The notes below the pieces were generated by a model. That model was not told where the DNA came from, did not search any database, and was given only the letters and a program-made list of their open reading frames with translations. 64,000 nucleotides of DNA, from positions 309,166-373,165 of the forward strand of contig FMEL01000001.1 in the NCBI GenBank assembly GCA_900066355.1, in the 5' to 3' direction. The position numbers and the translations under genes are program-made. Each line of letters starts with the position of its first letter. Positions within the stretch are counted from its first letter, which is position 1. Of this stretch, positions 41,289-48,573 are shown in pieces. This DNA comes from an uncultured Ruminococcus sp. Its GTDB lineage: Bacteria > Bacillota > Clostridia > Lachnospirales > Lachnospiraceae.

Positions 41289-42419
41289 TTACTTCTGTTC
41301 CTGACTCTTTAACAGCTTCCTGAGACGCTGAACTTCCTCTTCAAGCGCATTTGCTCGCTCTTCTGCCTCAATCTTTAACTGTTTTTCCTCATCTGCTCGC
41401 TGTTTTTCCTCATCTGCTCGCTGTTTTTCCTCATCTGCTCGCTGTTTTTCCTCATCCGCGCGCTGCTTCTCTTCATCCGCACGCTGCTTCTCTTCATCCG
41501 CGCGTTGTCTTTCAGCCTCTGCACGCTGTTTCTCTCTCGCAGTATTTCTTTTTTGAGCCCCTATGTCTATTTCTTCCATATTCTCAAACAAATATCCCAT
41601 ACCACGACCTCCTATTCCACCCATTAGCTCCCGGGCATTCTCACTTGGTACTTTCATTTTCATTAGTAAAGACCACAATATCTTCTTATAAATTTCCTTT
41701 ATTTCGTCTGGTGCATTCACATAAATAGAATCCACCATTGTTTCGGAGACTTTTTGAAATTCCTTAGTATCCTCCGAAGACTGTATTTTATTAATCAGCA
41801 TTACCAATGACATTTCATCATGTTTCTTGCTGAGTTCCTCATTCGTATATTTATTCAAACTCACTACCTGGTATGTAAAATCTGGTATATACTCGATCAT
41901 TTCCTCAGAAAAATCAATTCTGTCTTTCAAATGCAGTCCCGCTGTCCACTCTTTCTTCCCTTCATAATATACGATAGGAATGATCAGTGGATACCGAAAA
42001 TCTGCACTCGCACTAACACCCTTATGTTTCTTATTCTGAGTTGCCTTATAATCCTGCCAGATCACACTCATATACCGAAACAATTGCATTGCCACATCGT
42101 AGTCAATCTCACTCTTATGCTCAATCAATGACAATACATAAACTTCTTTTTCTATTGTGCCATCTGTACTGCGGATATATACCTTCTTAATCGTGTCAGC
42201 CTCATACTCCACCCCGAGAAATGCCTGATACTTCTGGGAAACATCCTCGATATCCTCCGGCATTACATTGGATAATAATGGAATATTTGTATAGTTTCTT
42301 AAAAACTGGCTTGTCAACAGATCGTTTTTAAAAATCTCACGACTGTTCACATCTCTGACATGCATTTCCGGCTGGTAGTTTATATTGTTTTCTCTTTTGT
42401 CCCGTGATACTTTTTCCAT
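41289..42419 (-). CDS. Rpn/PD-(D/E)XK-family nuclease-like protein with repeat tail
   Basis: 376 residues. The N-terminal ~270 residues match the Rpn/PDDEXK_2 'transposase' family: SLIEHKSEIDYDVAMQLFRYM supplies the E-x-K of the nuclease core plus the following Q-x3-Y helix, and FRYPLIIPIVYYEGKKEW is a family signature. The C-terminus is a coiled coil made of six tandem RADEEKQ heptads ending in EEVQRLRKLLKSQ. Rpn proteins promote recA-independent recombination in E. coli and some act in phage defence. The ATG at 42419 has GGAGG upstream. The gene is flanked by palindromic repeats. Confidence 0.85.
   Translation of the reverse strand: MEKVSRDKRENNINYQPEMHVRDVNSREIFKNDLLTSQFLRNYTNIPLLSNVMPEDIEDVSQKYQAFLGVEYEADTIKKVYIRSTDGTIEKEVYVLSLIEHKSEIDYDVAMQLFRYMSVIWQDYKATQNKKHKGVSASADFRYPLIIPIVYYEGKKEWTAGLHLKDRIDFSEEMIEYIPDFTYQVVSLNKYTNEELSKKHDEMSLVMLINKIQSSEDTKEFQKVSETMVDSIYVNAPDEIKEIYKKILWSLLMKMKVPSENARELMGGIGGRGMGYLFENMEEIDIGAQKRNTAREKQRAEAERQRADEEKQRADEEKQRADEEKQRADEEKQRADEEKQRADEEKQLKIEAEERANALEEEVQRLRKLLKSQEQK
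41379..41504 (-). repeat. six 21-bp tandem repeats inside the Rpn gene
   Basis: Six in-frame 21-bp units, each encoding RADEEKQ. The three units nearest the 3' end (41379-41441) are identical, the fourth is a hybrid, and the fifth and sixth use different synonymous codons. Copy-number change would lengthen or shorten the coiled coil without a frameshift. Confidence 0.9.
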
Positions 42420-42456
42420 TCTGCCTCCTTGCGGGAAACAAATCACAGATCAAAAG

Positions 42457-42514
42457 ATATTTGTAACTGTTCAGTTCCCTCGCGGGATACTGCCTGCTGA
42501 ATAGTTACAGATAT
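42457..42514. repeat. palindromic repeat upstream of the Rpn gene
   Basis: GTAACTGTTCAG (42463-42474) and CTGAATAGTTAC (42497-42508) with extended GATATTT/AGATATT arms, enclosing CCTCGCGGGATA. Related to 41015-41156. Confidence 0.7.
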
Positions 42515-42602
42515 TTACATTTTTATTGTAACATGTTGATTTTGATGGAACAACTGAAAACTTTCTAAAATACAAAAACCATCGCTCAATTCCCTGCTCT
42601 GG

Positions 42603-42625
42603 TCACATCCTCGCGGAGCGTTTTT
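42603..42625. repeat. fragment of the composite repeat
   Basis: TCACATCCTCGCGGAGCGTT and following T run match the linker of the fullest copy (21187-21207). Confidence 0.6.
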
Positions 42626-42654
42626 CTAAATATGAATATGTGTATGAACTCCGA

Positions 42655-42756
42655 TTATTTTCGGATAGATTCTTCCGCTGCCTCAGTACGAAATGTAACT
42701 TCTGCACATGGAAGTCCACCTTCAACAAGTGCCTTTGCAAGTGGAACTGCATACAG
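42655..42756 (-). pseudogene. eda: KDPG/KHG aldolase (eda) fragment
   Basis: Leftward frame: AVPLAKALVEGGLPCAEVTF, then RTEAAEESIRK and stop, the conserved N-terminal region of 2-keto-3-deoxy-6-phosphogluconate aldolase. Only 33 codons remain, without start or catalytic domain. It abuts a broken GntR regulator on the opposite strand. Confidence 0.72.
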
Positions 42757-42995
42757 CCATAGCATTGAGCAGTAAAAATGTTGTCGTACCCAGACTGATT
42801 CCCGTGATCAACAGCTCTATTCCTCTGTTTGTAGAAACAACCGGCGGTACTCTGCACGAAGAAACCATAGAAACACACCGCGAAATTGCTGATGCTATCG
42901 CGTCTCATGATTCCCTTCGTGCCCAGGATGCCATGTATCTTCATTTAGTCTATAACCGAAAGAGAATACAGCTCAGCAAAATCCTAAATGTCTGA
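42741..42995 (+). pseudogene. GntR-family (FCD domain) regulator 3' fragment
   Basis: Rightward frame with HTAIALSSKN, LIPVINSSIPLFVETTG, EETIETHREIADAIASHD and RAQDAMYLHL, the end of an FCD ligand-binding domain (FadR/UxuR type). The helix-turn-helix half is missing. Together with the eda fragment it suggests a lost uronate/gluconate catabolic locus. Confidence 0.65.
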
Positions 42996-43018
42996 GTCAA
43001 TAGAGTTCTTTTATGACA

Positions 43019-43048
43019 CACAAATTTGGATTTCCATGCGAATTTGTG
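43019..43048. promoter_or_regulatory. inverted repeat before degV
   Basis: CACAAATT-N14-AATTTGTG, perfect 8-bp arms, just upstream of a TATGAT -10-like sequence (43050-43055). Possible operator. Confidence 0.35.
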
Positions 43049-43141
43049 ATATGATTACAGATATACAAAAGAGATATGCGTGAATACGCAAAGACTGTTA
43101 TACCTTGTCAACAGAATAAATACAGAAAGGACATATCTCAT

Positions 43142-43990
43142 ATGGTAAAGATTATTTCAGACAGCACCTGCGACCTCTCTCCTGAGCTGATTGCAAAATA
43201 TGATATCGACATCCTGCCGCTCCACATTCTTCTCGGCGAGGACGAATATGAAGATGGCAGAAACATTACACCGCAGCAGATCTATGACTGGTCTGATGCA
43301 CACAAAACAACGCCCAAAACATCAGCCCCGTCTCTGGCTGAAGCCATTGATCTTTTTCGCCCATATATAGAAGAAAAACGTGAAATCGTCTGTTTTTCCA
43401 TTTCCGGCAGCATGTCCACTTCCGGAAATGTCATGCGCCTTGCGGCTGAAGAATTAGAAGCATCTGATCTTGTTACGGTCGTTGATTCGGCAAATCTCTC
43501 TACCGGAATCGGGCTTCTCGTCATAGAGGCAGCAATTATGGCCGAAAAAGGACAGTCCGCAGCCGAAATCGCAGCTACAATAGAATCTTTAAAACCCAAT
43601 GTCCGCGCAAGCTTTGTCGTCGATACACTTACTTATCTGTACCGCGGTGGCCGATGCAACGCTGTTTCTGCCATGGCAGGCGGAGTTCTGAGACTTCACC
43701 CGAAAATCGTCGTCGAAAACGGTGCCATGGACGCGTCCAAAAAATATCGTGGCAAAATAAATTCTGTCATTATGTCCTATGTAAAAGACATGGAAGAGGA
43801 TTTAAAATCTGCAAGACCTGAGCGCGTATTTATCACACATTCCGGCTGTGACCGCACCACCGTTGATGCCGTCCGCTCCTACCTGGAAAGTCTCGGGATC
43901 TTCCATGAAATATTAGAAACCAGGGCCGGCGGTGTTGTTTCCAGCCACTGCGGTCCTGGTACACTTGGTGTTCTGTTTATTGCAAAATAA
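43142..43990 (+). CDS. DegV-family fatty-acid-binding protein
   Basis: 282 residues. DegV (FakB-like) proteins bind a fatty acid in a deep pocket and present it for phosphorylation. Seen: KIISDSTCDLSPEL at the N-terminus, FSISGSMSTSGN (ligand-carboxylate Ser/Thr loop) and RGGRCN in the C-terminal domain. The start at 43142 follows AAAGGAC; an upstream in-frame ATG at 43076 would add 22 atypical residues. Single gene. Confidence 0.9.
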   Translation: MVKIISDSTCDLSPELIAKYDIDILPLHILLGEDEYEDGRNITPQQIYDWSDAHKTTPKTSAPSLAEAIDLFRPYIEEKREIVCFSISGSMSTSGNVMRLAAEELEASDLVTVVDSANLSTGIGLLVIEAAIMAEKGQSAAEIAATIESLKPNVRASFVVDTLTYLYRGGRCNAVSAMAGGVLRLHPKIVVENGAMDASKKYRGKINSVIMSYVKDMEEDLKSARPERVFITHSGCDRTTVDAVRSYLESLGIFHEILETRAGGVVSSHCGPGTLGVLFIAK

Positions 43991-44035
43991 GCGATTACAC
44001 CGGATATTTTACAATTTTACATTTTTGACCCGAAT

Positions 44036-44096
44036 CCCTCAATCTTTAAGGGACTTGTTACGCTTTGCGCGCCAGATACGGTCTGCTTAAGACAGG
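44036..44096. repeat. partial composite repeat overlapping the MATE 3' end
   Basis: CCCTCAATCTTTAAGGGACT, then TTGTTACGCTTTGCGCGCCAGAT and GTCTGCTTAA match the left part of the copy at 21109-21170. The stop codon of the MATE gene (44087-44089) lies within it. Confidence 0.75.
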
Positions 44097-45439
44097 ATTG
44101 ATTTACGCTGTTCAGCCCGGTTCAGATAAATAAAGAATCCTATGTTCAGGAAGATTCCCACAGTCGTTGCCACCGGTGCAGCCAGACCGATCTTTGTCAG
44201 ACTTGCGTTCGGCTGGATACTCATAAAATATGCCAGCGGCAAACGTACCAGAAGTGTCTGGATCAGACCCTGTGTCATGACCCAGACAGTCTTGTTATTT
44301 CCATTGAAATAACCAACCATACTGAACAGAATCGCTGTCACAAGTGTTTCCGGTGCAAAACCTTTCAGATATGCAAATCCATTCTGGATAACCGCTGCAT
44401 CTGTAGAAAAAACACTGCACAATACATCACCTTTAAACAGAACCAGTACAAATACCACACAGCCAACAGCCAGACCCACACCGATTCCTGTAAACATCGA
44501 CTGTTTCGCACGTTTTTTCTTGCCTGCACCTATATTCTGGGAAACGAAAGATGCCATGGACTGCATCAGTGAACTCGGTACGAGCATTGCAAAGTTTACA
44601 ATTTTACATGCAACTCCGTAACCGGACGAAGCTTCCAGTCCAAGTCTGTTGACAAATGCACAGAGTGCCAGGAAAGAAATCTGTGTCAGAAATTCCTGCA
44701 GTGCAAGCGGAAGACCGATCTTCAGGAATTTCCGGCACTGTGGGTTCAGGCGAAAATCCTTCTTTGTGATCGCAAACGGAAGATCTTTTTTCAGCAAAAG
44801 CATTACCGCAAATACTACGCTGAGCGCCTGTGCGGTAACTGTTGCGATTGCAGCTCCTGCTGCATCCATGTGAAGACCGGCTACCAGTACCAGGTCGCCG
44901 ATAATATTTACAATACATGCCACCAGTACAAAAAGAAGTGGTGATTTACTGTCTCCCAATCCACGGAAGATTGCAGACAACAGATTGTACGCTACAATAA
45001 AGAAAATACCTGCACCGCAGATTCTTACATAACTTGCAGTCAGATCTACAGCCTCAGCCGGTGCCTGCATCAGAACGGAAATCGGACGGGCAAATCCAAC
45101 CATCGCAATAAACAGTGCAACAGACATCATGGTAAATACCACTGCTCCACCACCAATGACAGCCCCGATCCTTTCCAGTCTTTTTTCACCAAGATATCGG
45201 GCGATCAGAACAGTGATACCCATTGCGAACTGAATTACTACAAATGTCACCAGATTCAATACCTGGCTTCCGGTGGAAACCGCAGAAAGTCCGGATGTGG
45301 AACCAAATCTTCCTACAACCAACAAGTCAACTGCGCCGTATGCCGCCTGCAGAATCAACGCCCCGAGAATCGGCATCATAAAGGCGACCAGTTTCTCCAG
45401 TATATTTCCCTGTGTAAAATCAGCTTTATCATTTGTCAT
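44087..45439 (-). CDS. MATE-family efflux transporter, MarR-linked
   Basis: 450 residues, twelve hydrophobic segments in two halves, beginning MTNDKADFTQGNILEKLVAF, the usual N-terminus of Firmicutes MATE/DinF-like pumps. The ATG at 45439 has GGAGGAG upstream and overlaps the MarR gene by 11 nt, so the two form one operon. Its last codons and stop lie in a copy of the composite repeat. Predicted to export a drug or metabolite sensed by the MarR protein. Confidence 0.9.
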   Translation of the reverse strand: MTNDKADFTQGNILEKLVAFMMPILGALILQAAYGAVDLLVVGRFGSTSGLSAVSTGSQVLNLVTFVVIQFAMGITVLIARYLGEKRLERIGAVIGGGAVVFTMMSVALFIAMVGFARPISVLMQAPAEAVDLTASYVRICGAGIFFIVAYNLLSAIFRGLGDSKSPLLFVLVACIVNIIGDLVLVAGLHMDAAGAAIATVTAQALSVVFAVMLLLKKDLPFAITKKDFRLNPQCRKFLKIGLPLALQEFLTQISFLALCAFVNRLGLEASSGYGVACKIVNFAMLVPSSLMQSMASFVSQNIGAGKKKRAKQSMFTGIGVGLAVGCVVFVLVLFKGDVLCSVFSTDAAVIQNGFAYLKGFAPETLVTAILFSMVGYFNGNNKTVWVMTQGLIQTLLVRLPLAYFMSIQPNASLTKIGLAAPVATTVGIFLNIGFFIYLNRAEQRKSILS

Positions 45440-45881
45440 AATGACTCCTCCTCTCACACATAATCTGATAAAATTTTGCAATCGTGTGGATCATACAGTC
45501 TGCATCTTCTTCTGAAATATCACTCAGTTCCCCGGACAGCTCGCCGAAATAATGCTCATCATACTTATGAAACAGCTTCCATCCTTCTTCTGTGATAGAT
45601 ATGTAAGTGACACGTCCATCATCTGGGGATGCAATCTTGCTGAGATAACCTTTTTTCTCCATCTCTTTTACCGTTCTGGTGACTCCCGGCCTTGGGAGAT
45701 TCATTATATCGCTGATATCAGACACTTTTACATGAATGTCTTTTTTTTCCAGTTTCTGGATTGCATCCAGATATTGAATATAAGACGGCATCACCCCCTG
45801 CGGCAGTGGTGGCAGCATCTCCCGGATCCGCTTCGCCTGATAACATGCATCAAGCATTTCTTTGATTTTTTTGGTTGTCAT
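45429..45881 (-). CDS. MarR-family transcriptional regulator
   Basis: 150-residue winged-helix protein with the recognition region SDISDIMNLPRPGVTRTVKEMEKKG and wing SPDDGRVTYISITEEG. It heads the operon with the MATE pump and overlaps it. The promoter (TTGACA/TATAAT, 16 bp) is covered by a perfect 14-bp inverted repeat that extends over the ribosome site, consistent with tight autorepression. Confidence 0.9.
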   Translation of the reverse strand: MTTKKIKEMLDACYQAKRIREMLPPLPQGVMPSYIQYLDAIQKLEKKDIHVKVSDISDIMNLPRPGVTRTVKEMEKKGYLSKIASPDDGRVTYISITEEGWKLFHKYDEHYFGELSGELSDISEEDADCMIHTIAKFYQIMCERRSHYDK

Positions 45882-45892
45882 AATATATGCTC

Positions 45893-45953
45893 CTATATAA
45901 TTATCATTGTTAATTACCTTTGATAATTATATAGAAAACTGAGGATTTGTCAA
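45893..45953 (-). promoter_or_regulatory. marR-MATE promoter and operator
   Basis: -35 TTGACA (45948-45953), 16-bp spacer, -10 TATAAT (45926-45931). Inverted repeat CTATATAATTATCA-N14-TGATAATTATATAG (45893-45934), perfect arms, overlapping both the -10 and the AGGAG of the MarR gene. Confidence 0.8.
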
Positions 45954-45962
45954 GAAGCATTG

Positions 45963-46018
45963 CATCCTCACGGAACGTTTTTATGTAATAGGAACATTAC
46001 GGAGTAGTTTCCTATTAC
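45963..46018. repeat. composite repeat, third-hairpin copy
   Basis: CATCCTCACGGAACGTTTTT followed by the stem GTAATAGGAA/TTCCTATTAC around CATTACGGAGTAG (45985-46018). The outer stem sequence differs from other copies yet pairs. Confidence 0.75.
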
Positions 46019-46020
46019 AA

Positions 46021-46060
46021 AATATCGTTTTACCATCACTCAGACAGCAAAACGATATAT
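46021..46060. repeat. dispersed hairpin repeat, copy 2
   Basis: Arms ATATCGTTTT/AAAACGATAT around ACCATCACTCAGACAGC, followed by CCTTACTT. Matches 41178-41220 with compensating arm changes. Confidence 0.65.
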
Positions 46061-46434
46061 CCTTACTTAACAATTACCGGGATTAGGACCATCTGATTTT
46101 TGTGCTCCTGTTGATTCTATTTGAACTTACTCATTTTTAAGTCATCGAATTTTAACTCTCCCAATGACCTGTGAGAACCTTACTTTATCATAGACCAACC
46201 AAATTTACAGAAATTGGTTGACCTGCTCAGGATTGGCTTACGTCTGAGTCATTCACAACCGACAATTTCGTGGACTTTCCCGAGGGTTCCTTCTATCCGG
46301 GTCATTTATGACTGGCAATTTCATGAACTTGCCCGGCTCTTACTCCTCCCCAGGTCATGCGCAGACAAATATCGCCAGGAAAAACATCTACACCATGTGC
46401 AGACGTTCCCTGGCGGTGTGCTTCACAGCAAACT
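46061..46434. other. intergenic region with imperfect repeats, no gene seen
   Basis: About 370 bp. Contains CCAACC-N15-GGTTGA (about 46196-46221) and an imperfect ~43-bp direct repeat (46256-46280 and 46299-46323, GTCATT..AATTTC). Open frames present do not look like protein. It may be the scar of a mobile element. Confidence 0.4.
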
Positions 46435-47322
46435 TTATTTCAGTTTCTTCTTCAGTTCCTGAATCAACTCAAAGTAATCTCTGTGTTTCATCTCAGGAAA
46501 TGCTTTGATGAGTCGTCCCTGTCCAAATACAGTGTGGTTTGTGATAGAACTGGACAGCTCATCAAACTGTGCCTGAAGTTCTGTTTTTTTCATTCGAAGC
46601 ATTTCGATTGACTTATCTTTCTGCGCTATTGTAGCATCACGGAGCTCTGCTTTTGCAAGTGTAACCTGCACTTTACCCTCACCGACTTTCTGAGCAGTGT
46701 CGATCGTGGTCGTCGCCAGTGTGTTGCTGAGTTTGTCACTTACAATTCTCATATCGGAGCTGACTTTATCCAGTCTGGTAAGCTTCTTGTTCAGTCCGCG
46801 GATCGTTGCTACAGTCACTACAAAATCCGCAAAATATGCCGCATACAAAATTGCTATCACAACCCATTCCCAGGTTGCCGGTATATGTGATGCCTGATTT
46901 TCCACATACTTCTGGAAAACTTTTACGACCATCACGATTGCAAGTCCCCAGATCAGCGAAAACTCCAGACAGATATATCCGTGAAAATTCAGCGGCTTAT
47001 TTGAATAATCCCACCATCTTGCATGAAAGCATACGTCAAGCAGCCATCCGGCAATCAGCTCTACCAAAGTAGCCAGGACAAATCCAAAGACAAAGATCAT
47101 TCCTTCACTCATCACATGTCCTCCGCTCTGAATCGTATTGAGCAGAGCAAAAACGGACAGTACTCCGAAACCATACACCGGGCAGACCGGACCATTCAGA
47201 AAACCTCGGTTTATCACCTTTCCAAGTGCAACCGCATGGAAGATAACTTCAACAACCCATCCTCCAAAAGAATAAAACAAAAAATACAAACATATCTGAA
47301 AATATGTCATTCCACAAATCAT
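46435..47322 (-). CDS. CmpB-like 'ABC-transporter type IV' membrane protein
   Basis: 295 residues, PF06541-type. About five hydrophobic segments in the first 185 residues, including FYSFGGWVVEVIFHA and the motif NRGFLNGPVCPVYGFG, then a cytoplasmic coiled-coil tail (about 190-295). Family function unknown; despite the name there is no ATPase. GGAGG lies 9 nt before the ATG. Single gene. Confidence 0.8.
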   Translation of the reverse strand: MICGMTYFQICLYFLFYSFGGWVVEVIFHAVALGKVINRGFLNGPVCPVYGFGVLSVFALLNTIQSGGHVMSEGMIFVFGFVLATLVELIAGWLLDVCFHARWWDYSNKPLNFHGYICLEFSLIWGLAIVMVVKVFQKYVENQASHIPATWEWVVIAILYAAYFADFVVTVATIRGLNKKLTRLDKVSSDMRIVSDKLSNTLATTTIDTAQKVGEGKVQVTLAKAELRDATIAQKDKSIEMLRMKKTELQAQFDELSSSITNHTVFGQGRLIKAFPEMKHRDYFELIQELKKKLK

Positions 47323-47424
47323 TATCTATACCCTCCTCCATCTTTCCTTTTTGATATAAGCAAATTTATTATACCAGACACGCCAATATTTACCTATACA
47401 AATCTTATGAAATATTTCGTCACG

Positions 47425-47472
47425 TTTTTACGTTATTGGAACATTACGGGGTAATGTCCTATAACGTAAAAA
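47425..47472. repeat. composite repeat, third-hairpin copy
   Basis: TTTTTACGTTAT/ATAACGTAAAAA arms around TGGAACATTACGGGGTAATG. It abuts the terminator of the redox operon, as the copy at 21204-21252 abuts the MATE terminator. Confidence 0.75.
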
Positions 47473-47503
47473 TACCGCCAGTTAGCTCCAGGCTATCTGA
47501 CGG
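47462..47503 (-). terminator. terminator of the redox operon
   Basis: Stem CCGCCAGTTAGC/GCTATCTGACGG (47475-47503, two mismatches), followed in the leftward direction by TATTTTTACG. Confidence 0.75.
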
Positions 47504-47511
47504 CATTAATA

Positions 47512-48354
47512 TTATCTCTTTACCCCACACTGAATCGCCTGTGTCGGGCAGGCTTTCTTACATCTTCCACAACGGATGCACTCTGCACTGTTCGGGTTTT
47601 CCACAGGGTTTACTTCCATCTGGCAGGCTTTTGCACATTTTCCACAGTGAATGCATTTCTCCTCGTCTACACGATAACGAAAAACAGATACTTTGTTAAA
47701 TATAGAATAAAACGCTCCCAGTGGACAGATATATTTACAAAACGGCCGGTAAATAAGAATTGCCAAAATGATCACAATCACCAGAATCACATTTTTCCAT
47801 ATGTAAAGCCATCCGATTGCACTGCGCATGGACTTATTCAACAATACAAGCGGAAGACCACCTTCCAGTGTTCCTGCCGGGCAGATCAGTTTGCAGAAAT
47901 ACGGTGCGCCCTGTCCCATGATATCTACCACAAACATCGGCAATAAAATTACAAATATAAGAAAAATTACATATTTCAGTTTGCGAAGCAGTTTGTCTCC
48001 GCGAAATGTCCTGATTTTTTTCGGAAACGGAATCTTGTTGAGCAGATCCTGAATCAGTCCGAACGGACACAGGAATCCGCAGACCAGCCTGCCCAGCAAT
48101 GCTCCCACAAAAATCAGAAATCCGACCACATAATATGCCATTTTGAAATTCCAGCTTCCAATTACCGCCTGAAGAGAACCAATCGGACAGGCGCCTGTCG
48201 CACCGGGACAGGAATAACAGTTCAGCCCCGGAACACAGACATTTTTCAGCTTTCCGGTATAGATCTTGCCGGTCACAAAACCAGACAGATGACTGTTAGT
48301 CAGCAGTGCCCACAATGCCTGGATTCCATGTCGCGGCCATTCGTTTATTTTCAT
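47512..48354 (-). CDS. membrane 4Fe-4S protein, NapH/CcoG-like
   Basis: 280 residues with five or six hydrophobic segments and many cysteines. Seen: CYSCPGATGACP near residue 46, the membrane-protein motif CGFLCPFG, a second CKYICPLG, and two ferredoxin clusters at the C-terminus (CIHCGKCAKACQ and CIRCGRCKKACP). NapH-type proteins move electrons through the membrane. The start at 48354 is an ATG 7 codons inside a TTG frame (48375) whose own ribosome site (GGAG) is plausible; start uncertain. Last gene of the operon with the TlpA-like and CXXC proteins, so probably the electron donor to an extracytoplasmic thiol relay (inference). Confidence 0.85.
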   Translation of the reverse strand: MKINEWPRHGIQALWALLTNSHLSGFVTGKIYTGKLKNVCVPGLNCYSCPGATGACPIGSLQAVIGSWNFKMAYYVVGFLIFVGALLGRLVCGFLCPFGLIQDLLNKIPFPKKIRTFRGDKLLRKLKYVIFLIFVILLPMFVVDIMGQGAPYFCKLICPAGTLEGGLPLVLLNKSMRSAIGWLYIWKNVILVIVIILAILIYRPFCKYICPLGAFYSIFNKVSVFRYRVDEEKCIHCGKCAKACQMEVNPVENPNSAECIRCGRCKKACPTQAIQCGVKR

Positions 48355-48361
48355 TTTTTTA

Positions 48362-48514
48362 TTATCCAATTCCAATACACTCCATGCAGATATTAATTGC
48401 TTTTGTAAAAACTACGGACATCTCGCCTCTGTAGATTCCAAAGATCATCAGAAGGATTCCAAGAATTGCCAAAACAACTCCTGCCCATTTTGTTTCTGTT
48501 ATTTTTTTTATCAT
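48362..48514 (-). CDS. CD1871A-type CXXC mini membrane protein
   Basis: 50-residue protein: one hydrophobic helix (about residues 11-27, WAGVVLAILGILLMIFG), the IYRGE motif, and C-terminal AINICMECIGIG with a C-x2-C. This matches my memory of the 'CD1871A family CXXC motif-containing protein' that accompanies a membrane Fe-S protein and a TlpA-like protein in Clostridia. It lies between those two genes here. Probably a membrane thiol carrier (inference). Confidence 0.82.
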   Translation of the reverse strand: MIKKITETKWAGVVLAILGILLMIFGIYRGEMSVVFTKAINICMECIGIG

Positions 48515-48573
48515 AGTTATCTTTTATCTTTCTGCCGGAAACCGGCATTGCTGGTTATCACAACTATACTCTT

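Noticed and set aside
41379..41504. Tandem 21-bp repeats as a possible CRISPR array
   Set aside because: No spacers; the units are contiguous and encode a coiled coil in frame.
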